NCBI GenBank assembly: GCA_050013795.1 | Contig: JBEKEO010000083.1 | Span: 1 to 11,437 of the forward strand | DNA length: 11,437 nt | Source: CAWHOW01 sp050013795 | GTDB taxonomy: Bacteria > Bacteroidota > Bacteroidia > Bacteroidales > CG2-30-32-10 | Direction of reading: 5' to 3' | In this document: positions 1-7,504 of the stretch, piece by piece | Numbering within the stretch: the stretch's first letter is position 1 | How the letters are laid out: every line of letters begins with the position of its first letter | The notes under the pieces: generated by a model | The model's input: the letters and a program-made list of their open reading frames with translations, nothing else | Databases searched by the model: none | Told to the model about the DNA's origin: nothing | Made by a program: the position numbers and the translations under genes

Positions 1-2600
1 GTACCCCCTGAAGCATTCACAGTAACACTTCCATTTGCTCCGCCATAACACTTAACAGAATCAATACTTGAAACAGCAACAGTTACTGAAGAAATCTGGT
101 TAATAGTAATACTGGCAGAAGATGAGCATCCGAAGCTATTGCTGACAGTTACAGTGTAATTTCCGGAAGCAAGTCCTGATGCTGTTGCAGTAGATTGACC
201 ATTACTCCAATTGTAAGATGTACCTCCGGAAGCAGTTGCGCTGCCATTGCTTATACCGCAAGAAGCATCAACATGCGATACGATGTGGGCAACCGGTGAA
301 GAATTTACAGTTACCACAACAGTATCCGCTGCACTACAGCCTGCACTATTAGTTACCGTAACAATGTATGATGTTGTTGACGTAGGACTAGCTATAGGAT
401 TAGAAACGGTAGAACTACTTAAAGAAGCAGCAGGAGACCAGGCATAAGTAATTCCACCCGTAGCCTGAAGACTAGTGCTTGATCCCTGGCAAATAGAAAC
501 ATCGCTTCCGGCACTAACAGTAATACTCCCAGTCACGGAAACTTCTACTGAATCTACCCCTTTACAACCAGAGGAATTTGTAACTGTGAGATAATACATG
601 GTAGTGGATGTAGGAGAAGCTATTGGATTAAAGATATTAGTATTGCTCAATCCTGCAGAAGGAGACCATGCATATGTTCCCCCACCGCTTCCGTGCAATG
701 TTGTATTGCTGCCGGGACATATTGTATCGTTAGTACCGGCTTCAGCAATAACTGACCGGACAACCACCGTAACCATCTGATGAAATGTCCCCGGGCAAGT
801 GCCTACATAATAAGTAGTTGTTGCATTAAGGACAGGGGTGATAAATGTACTTCCGGTATCCAGAACATTACCACCTACTATTGAATCATACCATATTATA
901 TTTGTTCCGGAAGGAACTGTGCCGACAATAATAGCTGTTAAAGTGTCTCTGTTACCTTTGCATATAGTATCATTTGCAGCAACAATGTTATAAGGAGCTG
1001 TTACAATTGCATTTTTAATACCTGCTCCGCCTTTTGTTGCGCCATTAGGTGGAAATGATTTTCCCGTTTGAGTCATACCTGATGAATTGGTAGTCCCATT
1101 TACGCCACCGTTTACTGTCGCTGTTATTGTTCCGCTGGAAACTGCAATATATCCACCACCGCCACCACCACCGGGTCCTTCAGTCTCGTGATTTGTTAAA
1201 TTATAAGCCGTATTTTTTACTTGATTCCCGCCATTGCCTCCATTTGCAGATGCACTAATGCCGGATACTAAGCCAACACTCTTAAGGATAATGGTTCCGC
1301 CTCCGCCTCCGCCGCCTGCTCCATCAGCATTATATGTAGTTATTCCATTTCCTGATGTAGAATTTGCTGCCGTTGCGCCATTACTTGTTATTTGTCCGGT
1401 TCCGCCAATATTTCCATACGATTGAATAAAAATAATACCGCCACCATTTGCACCTGCTGATCCAAATGTGTGATCTTCATCACCTGCACCGCCTCCACCT
1501 CCCATATATATCCTGCCGGTTGAATAATCTAATGGTCTTCCACCTAATCCTCCATAGAATCGACGCCAATCACCACCCCATGCGGAAGAATGGCCGTTAG
1601 TATTCCATGGTCCTAAGGTTAATGGATTCTGGGTGTTTGAAGTGGAATATGAATAACCGCCCCGCCCCCCACCTGATGATGATGATTTTGCCCAAGCAAA
1701 ATTTGTTGTTTCAAGGTTCCATGCTTGCACATAAGTTGCACTCGTTGTTGTATCAGGATTTCCAAGCCCTGTCCATAAAGCAGTATCCCCTGCATTTGCA
1801 CCGCCACCGCCACCGTGACTATCTGCATTAGCACCTCCACCTCCGTTCGCTGGTGCTCCGCGGCAATATCTTCCGCCAAAAGAATCATATTCAGTTTCAA
1901 AGCCGGCTATACCTTCGCCTTTTTCCGCGCCATATGTAGTATTTGTATTATAATAGTTATTTACACCAAATGTAGCACCGGGGGTATCATTATGTAACAC
2001 TCCACCACGCAACCCCTTGCCCGACATATCCATTGTTCCGCCACTATTGATAGTGGTATTACCTAACACTTCAACTGCACAAATGCCGCCTTTTGTTCCA
2101 CTCCACGTGTCGCCTGTCAAAACTCCGGGACTATTAATAGTCAGGGAAGTGTACCTGGGAACCCTTACCACTTCTGTTTTCCCGGAAGCAGTATAATTAT
2201 TTGTCAAAGGGCATTCAACATTAATAGTAGTAATATTCGGAACTGAAAGTACTTCTGCAAATTCATATAATCCGCAATTGTTATAGTTTGTTATTATTCC
2301 ATACGTAGTATCTATTGAACTTGCGGGAGCCATAATAGATGCGCCTTGCACCTGAATGATCAAGATGAGATCGCCGGCAGACAGTGTTGTAGGAAACCGG
2401 CTATTGGAATTTAGTCCGCTATTGGCAACTGTAATTGAAGTGGCTCCCGCAGTTGCATCAGTATTGAGAGTGGTATATTCATTTACAACTGTATTAGCGG
2501 CGGTGACTGTTTTAGCCCCATTTTTCCCGCGTTGCGCAAAAGAAAATAATGAAAAGGATATAAAAAAAATAATAATGAGAAGCTTTAACTTCAACATCAT
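1..2600 (-). CDS. Giant modular surface protein (glycine-rich, Ig/PKD-like and SprB-type repeats), C-terminus beyond window
   Basis: The reading frame is open without a stop from ATG at 2600 to the left edge (866 codons), so the gene is partial and its C-terminus is unseen. Residues 1-23 form a signal peptide (lysines, a long Leu/Ile/Phe core, ending SFAQ). Residues about 30-240 are rich in Thr/Asn and short alternating strands, as in beta-helix adhesins. Residues about 240-500 are glycine-rich, with runs of five to seven Gly. An Ig-like module follows (about 530-611, Cys547 and Cys602), then two PKD-like modules with Cys628 and Cys704 at matching positions. SprB-like repeats begin near 767 (Cys781, Cys825, Cys851). 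This architecture is known from cell-surface or secreted Bacteroidota proteins, often type IX secretion cargo with a C-terminal sorting domain. Adhesion or gliding is inference. A second ATG at 2597 is an equally possible start. Confidence 0.85.
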   Translation of the reverse strand, partial: MMLKLKLLIIIFFISFSLFSFAQRGKNGAKTVTAANTVVNEYTTLNTDATAGATSITVANSGLNSNSRFPTTLSAGDLILIIQVQGASIMAPASSIDTTYGIITNYNNCGLYEFAEVLSVPNITTINVECPLTNNYTASGKTEVVRVPRYTSLTINSPGVLTGDTWSGTKGGICAVEVLGNTTINSGGTMDMSGKGLRGGVLHNDTPGATFGVNNYYNTNTTYGAEKGEGIAGFETEYDSFGGRYCRGAPANGGGGANADSHGGGGGANAGDTALWTGLGNPDTTTSATYVQAWNLETTNFAWAKSSSSGGGRGGYSYSTSNTQNPLTLGPWNTNGHSSAWGGDWRRFYGGLGGRPLDYSTGRIYMGGGGGAGDEDHTFGSAGANGGGIIFIQSYGNIGGTGQITSNGATAANSTSGNGITTYNADGAGGGGGGGTIILKSVGLVSGISASANGGNGGNQVKNTAYNLTNHETEGPGGGGGGGYIAVSSGTITATVNGGVNGTTNSSGMTQTGKSFPPNGATKGGAGIKNAIVTAPYNIVAANDTICKGNRDTLTAIIVGTVPSGTNIIWYDSIVGGNVLDTGSTFITPVLNATTTYYVGTCPGTFHQMVTVVVRSVIAEAGTNDTICPGSNTTLHGSGGGTYAWSPSAGLSNTNIFNPIASPTSTTMYYLTVTNSSGCKGVDSVEVSVTGSITVSAGSDVSICQGSSTSLQATGGITYAWSPAASLSSSTVSNPIASPTSTTSYIVTVTNSAGCSAADTVVVTVNSSPVAHIVSHVDASCGISNGSATASGGTSYNWSNGQSTATASGLASGNYTVTVSNSFGCSSSASITINQISSVTVAVSSIDSVKCYGGANGSVTVNASGG
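291..746 (-). repeat. Two tandem 76-residue PKD-like modules
   Basis: Two adjacent modules of the surface protein repeat with a period of exactly 228 bases (76 codons). For example, 'gtagga' at 382 and at 610 begin matching stretches, and the first cysteines are residues 628 and 704. Each module has the pattern I-C-x-G-S, a TYAWSPxA core, SNPIASPTSTT or a close variant, and VTNSxGC near the end. The DNA copies have clearly diverged, so this is an old duplication rather than a recent expansion. Confidence 0.75.
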
Positions 2601-2613
2601 AAAATAATTTAGA

Positions 2614-2644
2614 CAAATTTATAAAATAAAATTAAAACTCCTAA
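2614..2644 (-). promoter_or_regulatory. Candidate promoter for the surface-protein gene
   Basis: On the minus strand a perfect Bacteroidetes -7 box TAAATTTG lies at 2621-2614. A -33-like TTAG (3 of 4 matches to TTTG) lies at 2644-2641, with a 19-base spacer. The box ends only 13 bases before the ATG, so the leader would be very short. The flanks are AT-rich, so a chance match cannot be excluded. Confidence 0.35.
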
Positions 2645-2720
2645 AACAATTAAGTTAAGTTTATTTCTTAGATGTAAAGGACGAAAAACATGACAGAAAG
2701 TTGTCTCTTTCATTAATTTA

Positions 2721-3623
2721 TTATGCAAAATATTCATATTCATAATGAACAACATAATTCTGGTTATAACCAACACCATGGCGGTCTATAGTCACTGCTA
2801 CTTCCAACAGATTATTATTCTCATCAAATTTACGGATTATCCTGCTATTTAATTCGCCCGCTTTATTAGTCTCTAACTGTTCAATCATATTATCTTTATC
2901 ATCATAAGCAAATGTAGTGGTTGTTTTATGAAACTGATCTTCTTCAAATAATTCAATCAAACGTTCTTTTTCATCAACAGTATATACCGTACGAGCTATA
3001 AGTTTATCCTCTGAATTATATGTACAGGCTTCCGTGCGGATGCCTGTTTCATTGTATTCATATTCCATACGGATGGTCTTATCATCTTCTGAAGTGAATT
3101 GGATCAACTCAATTACCTGAGCTTTTTCATTATATTTATACTTCAATTCTGTTAAAATATTTCCTTCAGCATCGAAACTTGTTTCACTTATCAGGTTTCC
3201 ATTTTCATAAGCATATTCTTTTCTCGACTCAAGCTCACCATCAGGATCAACTGTTTCTTTTCCCAACAACTTGCCGTTCTCATCATATTTGTATTCTGTA
3301 GTATCAAACGACTCATCCTGATAAATAAGGAATTCCTTTATCATTAATCCTTTTTCATTGTATTCATACTTCTTTCTTTCATCTATAAAGTCATCTTCAT
3401 TGATCAAAACTTCTTCAATAAGCTCCCCTTTAGAATTATAAGCATATTCGCTTTTATGTTCAGGCTGCCCTTTAGCATTATAATTGATCTCCACCAGCAC
3501 ATGGCCGTCAACATTGAACTCTGTATATGAAGAAATAACTGGTTCCACATCGGTAAAATCGGCACCAGTGCTTGCATTCATATAGTCATATTTATAAGTT
3601 GTAGTCTGTTTTATTGCTTTCAT
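2721..3623 (-). CDS. YD-like tandem-repeat protein of unknown function
   Basis: A 300-residue protein built almost wholly from one repeat. Aromatic pairs (Y-x-Y or variant) start at residues 60, 86, 111, 137, 162, 188, about 212, 238 and about 264, a strict 25/26-residue alternation. The unit reads roughly Y-x-Y-(D/N)-E-x-G-x-L-I-E, followed by a variable acidic stretch. It resembles YD/RHS-type beta-hairpin repeats but lacks a toxin domain, the large RHS shell and any signal peptide. As translated it would be cytoplasmic and strongly acidic. I chose the ATG at 3623, the first ATG in frame. The frame is open to a TTG at 3698, but those extra residues do not form a signal peptide. The gene reads toward the surface-protein gene after a 120-base gap, and it is divergent from the peptidase gene. 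Function is unknown; a binding or scaffold role would be a guess. Confidence 0.75.
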   Translation of the reverse strand: MKAIKQTTTYKYDYMNASTGADFTDVEPVISSYTEFNVDGHVLVEINYNAKGQPEHKSEYAYNSKGELIEEVLINEDDFIDERKKYEYNEKGLMIKEFLIYQDESFDTTEYKYDENGKLLGKETVDPDGELESRKEYAYENGNLISETSFDAEGNILTELKYKYNEKAQVIELIQFTSEDDKTIRMEYEYNETGIRTEACTYNSEDKLIARTVYTVDEKERLIELFEEDQFHKTTTTFAYDDKDNMIEQLETNKAGELNSRIIRKFDENNNLLEVAVTIDRHGVGYNQNYVVHYEYEYFA

Positions 3624-3640
3624 ATAATTGTATTCAAATA

Positions 3641-3673
3641 TTTGATTAATCTGAAATCTATTTTCTATTTTTA
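3641..3673 (+). promoter_or_regulatory. Candidate promoter for the prolyl oligopeptidase gene
   Basis: TTTG at 3641-3644, a 21-base spacer, then TATTTTTA at 3666-3673 (7 of 8 matches to TAnnTTTG). The box ends 50 bases before the ATG at 3724. Spacing and both boxes fit the Bacteroidetes primary-sigma consensus. It sits in the 100-base divergent region shared with the repeat-protein gene, for which I found no well-spaced pair of boxes. Confidence 0.4.
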
Positions 3674-3723
3674 CGGCAAATATCTTAAACTTTATCAAAA
3701 GAATAATCCAAACTTTAATAATT

Positions 3724-5844
3724 ATGAAAAAGATTCAATCAGTTCTAATGTTATGCTTAATAACAACAATCCCTCTGACCATGAAAGCACAGAACGGCAT
3801 TAAATACCCTGTAACCAAAAAGGTGGATACGGTGGATAATTATTTCGGCACTAAAGTTCCCGATCCCTATCGTTGGCTCGAAAACGATAAATCGGAAGAA
3901 ACAGCCGCTTGGGTAAAAGCAGAGAATGCAGTTACTTTTGATTACCTTGGAAAGATCCCTTTCAGGGAAAAAATCAAGGAAAGACTTACCAAAATATGGA
4001 ACTTCCCCAAATATGGTATCCCTTTCAAACAAGGAAAGCATTATTTCTTTTATAAGAACGATGGCATGCAAAACCAAAGCGTGCTTTACATACAGGACGG
4101 ACTCGACGGTGCACCACGCATGTTTCTTGACCCGAATAAATTATCAACCGATGGTACTGTTGCACTGGCAGAGCTTTCAGTCTCGAACGATGGTAAATAT
4201 CTTGGCTACATGACCTCAAAAGGAGGTTCCGACTGGAACGAAGCGTATGTAATGGATGTAGAAAGCGGAAAACTTCTGAGCGATCATATTATCTGGATAA
4301 AATTCTCGGGAATAGCCTGGCAGGGCGATGGCTTTTATTACAGCCGTTTTGAAGAACCTGCCAAGGGCAAAGAGTTGAGCGGAATGAATAAAAATCACAA
4401 GATCTATTTTCATAAAGTGGGCACGCTTCAAAGCTCCGACAAGCTGGTGTACGAAAACACGGCTTTCCCCGACCGCAATTATGGAGCACAAACAACCGAA
4501 GACGAGAACTTCCTTATTATGAGCGAAACCGAAACTACCAGCGGAAACGGTTTGTATTACAAAGACCTTAAGAAAGGTGATAAGGATTTCAAACAGCTTA
4601 CAAAAGGTTTTGATTTTGATTACAACGTGATAGATGATGTTGACGGCAAGTTCCTGATGCTTACCAACGACAATGCCCCCACTTATAAACTTGTGCTGAT
4701 GGACCCAACGAACCCTGCAAAGGAAAACTGGAAAACCATTATTCCCGAAAAACCTGAAGTGCTTCAAAGCGTTTCGTACCTTGGGGGTAAATTGATTGCC
4801 GAATACATAAAAGATGCTTGCAGCAAAGCCTACATTTATACCCTCGACGGGAAATTACAAGGCGAAGTGCAGTTTCCGGGCATAGGCACAGGCGGCGGCT
4901 TCAGTGGCAAGAAGGATGATAACACCGCTTTCTATTCGTTCACTTCATTCACTTTCCCATCCACCATTTACAAGTTCGATATCAATGCGAATAAATCAAC
5001 GGTGTATCACAAGTCGGACATTGACTTTAAGACCGATGATTATGAAACCAAACAGGTTTTCTATACCAGCAAGGACGGCACAAAGATCCCTATGTTCCTT
5101 GTCTATAAAAAAGGATTGGTGCTGAATGGACAGAACCCAACATTGCTTTATGGATATGGTGGTTTTAACATCAGTCTTACGCCAAACTTCAGCATCAGCA
5201 GGCTTCTTTTCCTCGAAAACGGTGGCGTTTATGCAATGGCCAACATACGCGGAGGCGGCGAATACGGCGAAGCATGGCATAAAGCAGGAATGGTGCTTAA
5301 CAAACAAAATGTTTTTGATGATTTTATTGCGGCTGCTGAATATTTGATAAAAGAAAAATATACCAGCAGTCAGAAACTTGCTGTACAGGGCGGCTCAAAC
5401 GGTGGTTTGCTGATAGGTGCCGTGATGACCCAACGCCCCGAACTGTTCAAGGTAGCCATTCCACAGGTTGGTGTAATGGATATGCTGCGCTACCAGAAGT
5501 TCACCATAGGCAAAGGCTGGTCGAGTGATTTTGGATTGAGCGATGATTCAACCCAGTTTAAATACATCTATAAATACTCTCCTTTGCACAATATTAAGGA
5601 CGGGGTTAAATATCCTGCCACTTTGGTAATGACAGCCGATCACGACGACAGGGTAGTTCCGGCTCATTCGTTCAAATTCATTGCAACCTTGCAGGCAAAG
5701 CAGGCAGGAACCAATCCGGTGCTGGTAAGGATAGATACGATGGCTGGTCATGGCGCAGGAAAACCAACGGCAAAATCAATAGAAGAAGTTACCGATATGT
5801 GGTCATTCATCATGTTTAACCTGGGAATGAACCCTAAGTATTAA
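3724..5844 (+). CDS. Secreted prolyl oligopeptidase (peptidase family S9A)
   Basis: A 706-residue serine peptidase that cleaves short peptides after proline (EC 3.4.21.26 by family). Residues 1-23 are a signal peptide ending MKAQ, so it is exported, probably to the periplasm. The N-terminal segment with PDPYRWLEN (46-54) is typical of the family. Residues about 75-430 should form the seven-bladed propeller. The alpha/beta-hydrolase domain follows: YGGFNISLTP near 477, ANIRGGGEYG near 506, nucleophile Ser558 in GGSNGGLL, Trp599 in a KGWSSDFG stretch, Asp641 and Arg643 in TADHDDRV, and His676 in AGHGAGKP. The full triad and the substrate-binding Arg are present, so it should be active. Length matches the family (about 700). 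It has its own promoter candidate and converges with the Smr gene after 23 bases. Confidence 0.96.
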   Translation: MKKIQSVLMLCLITTIPLTMKAQNGIKYPVTKKVDTVDNYFGTKVPDPYRWLENDKSEETAAWVKAENAVTFDYLGKIPFREKIKERLTKIWNFPKYGIPFKQGKHYFFYKNDGMQNQSVLYIQDGLDGAPRMFLDPNKLSTDGTVALAELSVSNDGKYLGYMTSKGGSDWNEAYVMDVESGKLLSDHIIWIKFSGIAWQGDGFYYSRFEEPAKGKELSGMNKNHKIYFHKVGTLQSSDKLVYENTAFPDRNYGAQTTEDENFLIMSETETTSGNGLYYKDLKKGDKDFKQLTKGFDFDYNVIDDVDGKFLMLTNDNAPTYKLVLMDPTNPAKENWKTIIPEKPEVLQSVSYLGGKLIAEYIKDACSKAYIYTLDGKLQGEVQFPGIGTGGGFSGKKDDNTAFYSFTSFTFPSTIYKFDINANKSTVYHKSDIDFKTDDYETKQVFYTSKDGTKIPMFLVYKKGLVLNGQNPTLLYGYGGFNISLTPNFSISRLLFLENGGVYAMANIRGGGEYGEAWHKAGMVLNKQNVFDDFIAAAEYLIKEKYTSSQKLAVQGGSNGGLLIGAVMTQRPELFKVAIPQVGVMDMLRYQKFTIGKGWSSDFGLSDDSTQFKYIYKYSPLHNIKDGVKYPATLVMTADHDDRVVPAHSFKFIATLQAKQAGTNPVLVRIDTMAGHGAGKPTAKSIEEVTDMWSFIMFNLGMNPKY

Positions 5845-5863
5845 AAAGGAGTATTTTACAAAA

Positions 5864-5877
5864 CAGGTCAAAACCTG
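5864..5877 (-). terminator. Weak hairpin overlapping the Smr gene stop
   Basis: CAGGT and ACCTG pair around a four-base loop. Read on the minus strand the hairpin is followed by TTTTGT, which is a minimal intrinsic-terminator shape. The stem is only five base pairs and overlaps the last codons and stop of the Smr gene. On the plus strand no T-run follows, so it would not serve the peptidase gene. Confidence 0.2.
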
Positions 5878-6122
5878 AAATAAACATAGATTTTCCCGAA
5901 ATTCTCCCTGTCCTTTTCGACTCGGTGGTATAGTTTTTTTATTTCTGGCTTATCCAGGAAACGCAGCACCTTTTTCTTTAATTGTCCGCTTCCTTTGCCG
6001 GGAATTATTTCAATTTCCCTGATCTTTTTGTCAATGGCTTCCTCAATAATATCGTTCAGAGCCTTATCAATAAGCCAGCCTTTATTATATATTTCGTGCA
6101 GGTCGAGCTTTAGTTTGGACAT
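5868..6122 (-). CDS. Small stand-alone Smr-domain protein
   Basis: An 84-residue protein that is essentially one Smr (small MutS-related) domain. It has a DLHE motif (residues 7-10) where the family usually has DLHG, a central helix, then a glycine loop of the form PGKGSGQLK (about 41-49), where many members have HGKGxGxLR. It ends with a typical final strand (KIYVYFRF). Smr domains bind or nick nucleic acids, and in other proteins act in ribosome rescue or recombination control. Here the usual loop His is Pro and the Gly after DLH is Glu, so nicking activity is uncertain. It starts 24 bases after the peroxidase gene on the same strand and is probably co-transcribed with it. The Asp and His of the DLH motif are kept. 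Confidence 0.85.
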   Translation of the reverse strand: MSKLKLDLHEIYNKGWLIDKALNDIIEEAIDKKIREIEIIPGKGSGQLKKKVLRFLDKPEIKKLYHRVEKDRENFGKIYVYFRF

Positions 6123-6146
6123 AGAAGATTAGTTTGGAGTTGGGAG

Positions 6147-7277
6147 TTATGGCAAATCCGAAGGTTTGGAAAATGCCGCGTTAGTGATAAATGAAGAATC
6201 ACTTAATGTCAACAGAAAAGCTTTAAGGTCGGCTTTTTGCGAGGGTGTCATCTGCGCCCCTCCTGTATTTATATGAAACATCATTGGGCTTACATACGGC
6301 GACCACACAAGTCCCGAACTATAGAAGTTAATTACATCATCCAGCGTAGCAAAACGCCCGTCGTGCATGTAAGGCCCCCTGTACGAAATGTTTCGCAGGG
6401 TTGGAGTCGTATAAGCGCCTATATCGCTGGTGTTATGTGTATAGGAATACCTGTCGAAAGGGTCAGTAAAAACTGAATCTTTTGCATTGTTATAATAATT
6501 GTTTGTTGTAAACAGGGCTGGCAAGATATGGCAATGATAGCAATCAGCTGTTTCGGTTTCAAAATCATTAAGGCCACAAAGCTCACTTGCACTCAGAGTC
6601 GTTTCGTGCCTCATATACCTGTCGAATTTTGAATTTGACGAAATCAGTGTGCGGATAAACTGTGATATAGCCCTTGCAATATTTCTGAATGTTACCATAT
6701 CCGAACCAAAAGCTGCTTTGAACATAGGCGGGTAAATAGAAATAGCCTGTATCGCTTCTTTAGATTTAGTTGTATCACTTGCAAATTCAGGTTTATCGGT
6801 CATAGCTATCCAGACAACATCTTCAATATTGCCTCCATAAGTGCCTGGAGTATGATAAAAAGGATTGTTCGGAGTAACTTCCCCTGTCCACAAATAACCG
6901 TTTGAATTGAATACAAGGTTTATATGAGGAAGCATGGCATGCGAAGTTTTAACACCAGTTGTTCCATATGCATAGCCTAAACCATTCATAAAAGCATGCT
7001 GCTGTTGATGACAAGTACTGCATGACATAGAAGTATCCTTCTTTCCGCAGATACGCCCGTCGTAATACAAATACCTTCCCAGTTTGATGCCTTCAACGGT
7101 CATGGGATTGTCTGCCGGAATATTCAATGCCGTTGGGAAATATTTAGGAATAACAATAGTATATGGCGTTGGCTTAACTGTGTTTGTATCCTGTGTTGCC
7201 AGCTTATCCTTTTTGCAGGAAATGGCAACAGTTAAAAAGCCTGCCACAATCACTACCAGGAGCTTTTTGGTTTTCAT
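6147..7277 (-). CDS. Di-heme cytochrome c peroxidase / MauG-family lipoprotein
   Basis: A 376-residue envelope lipoprotein. Its signal peptide ends in AISC with lipidated Cys21, followed by KKDK. Two c-type heme sites are visible: CSTCH (residues 86-90, axial His90) and CYHCH (246-250, axial His250). The segment TPTLRNISYRGPYMHDGRFATL (from about 291) in the second half is the hallmark of the bacterial di-heme peroxidase/MauG superfamily. Such enzymes reduce hydrogen peroxide with electrons from small cytochromes or carry out MauG-like oxidations; the substrate cannot be told from sequence. Where many members have a WDGR motif, this one has LWTGEV (129-134). I chose ATG 7277 because it gives a compact lipoprotein signal. 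An ATG at 7286 adds three residues, and the frame stays open to a TTG at 7349. Confidence 0.92.
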   Translation of the reverse strand: MKTKKLLVVIVAGFLTVAISCKKDKLATQDTNTVKPTPYTIVIPKYFPTALNIPADNPMTVEGIKLGRYLYYDGRICGKKDTSMSCSTCHQQQHAFMNGLGYAYGTTGVKTSHAMLPHINLVFNSNGYLWTGEVTPNNPFYHTPGTYGGNIEDVVWIAMTDKPEFASDTTKSKEAIQAISIYPPMFKAAFGSDMVTFRNIARAISQFIRTLISSNSKFDRYMRHETTLSASELCGLNDFETETADCYHCHILPALFTTNNYYNNAKDSVFTDPFDRYSYTHNTSDIGAYTTPTLRNISYRGPYMHDGRFATLDDVINFYSSGLVWSPYVSPMMFHINTGGAQMTPSQKADLKAFLLTLSDSSFITNAAFSKPSDLP

Positions 7278-7330
7278 TATTAACATTCCGTGCTTATTCT
7301 TATAAACTATATTCGCTTCATTAGCCAAAA

Positions 7331-7364
7331 CAAAGGTAATTATTCCCAAGCAAAAAGTTGCAAG
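7331..7364 (-). promoter_or_regulatory. Candidate promoter for the peroxidase-Smr pair
   Basis: On the minus strand a perfect -7 box TACCTTTG lies at 7338-7331. A CTTG (3 of 4 matches) lies at 7364-7361, 22 bases upstream. The -7 box ends 53 bases before the chosen ATG at 7277, which would place the transcription start just upstream of it. The spacer is slightly longer than the usual 19-21. Confidence 0.35.
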
Positions 7365-7455
7365 AATTCTCTCTCTTTCTTTGTTAAATTCGTGTTATTT
7401 TATCCGTCCTTGTTAATTTAGCAATAAGCATGGTACGTTTTTGGTTGTGTATATA

Positions 7456-7463
7456 TAAATTTG
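7456..7463 (+). promoter_or_regulatory. Candidate -7 box for the membrane-protein gene
   Basis: A perfect TAAATTTG lies 41 bases before the TTG start at 7505. No good TTTG occurs 19-21 bases upstream; the nearest TTTG (7440-7443) is only 12 bases away. This is half a promoter at best, but it sits at a sensible distance in the 227-base divergent region shared with the peroxidase gene. Confidence 0.25.
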
Positions 7464-7504
7464 TTTAATTTTATGAAAGTTTAATCATTGTAATACAACA
7501 CAAA

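Noticed and set aside
247..780. Plus-strand open frames at 247-447 and 598-780 with similar sequence
   Set aside because: They are antisense shadows of the two tandem PKD-like modules on the minus strand. Their likeness comes from the module repeat.
1607..1997. Open frames rich in His, Pro or Met on both strands opposite or out of phase with the glycine-rich belt
   Set aside because: They arise from the repetitive Gly codons of the surface protein and have no independent start context or domain.
2680..2716. GAAAG/CTTTC and GACA/TGTC pairings with a later T-run downstream of the repeat-protein gene
   Set aside because: The short stems compete with each other and the T-run is not adjacent to the stronger one.
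2721..3623. The repeat protein as an RHS polymorphic toxin or its immunity partner
   Set aside because: No RHS core signature, toxin domain, signal sequence or adjacent small immunity gene is visible.
3624..3698. Upstream extension of the repeat protein to TTG 3698
   Set aside because: An ATG at 3623 is available, the added residues make no signal peptide or repeat, and they would cover the divergent promoter.
4216..4767. A 183-codon minus-strand frame inside the peptidase gene
   Set aside because: It lies wholly within a well-conserved S9A coding frame and has no recognisable domain.
7473..7484. ATG AAA GTT TAA just after the membrane-protein -7 box
   Set aside because: A three-codon frame is expected by chance and there is no sign of leader-peptide control.
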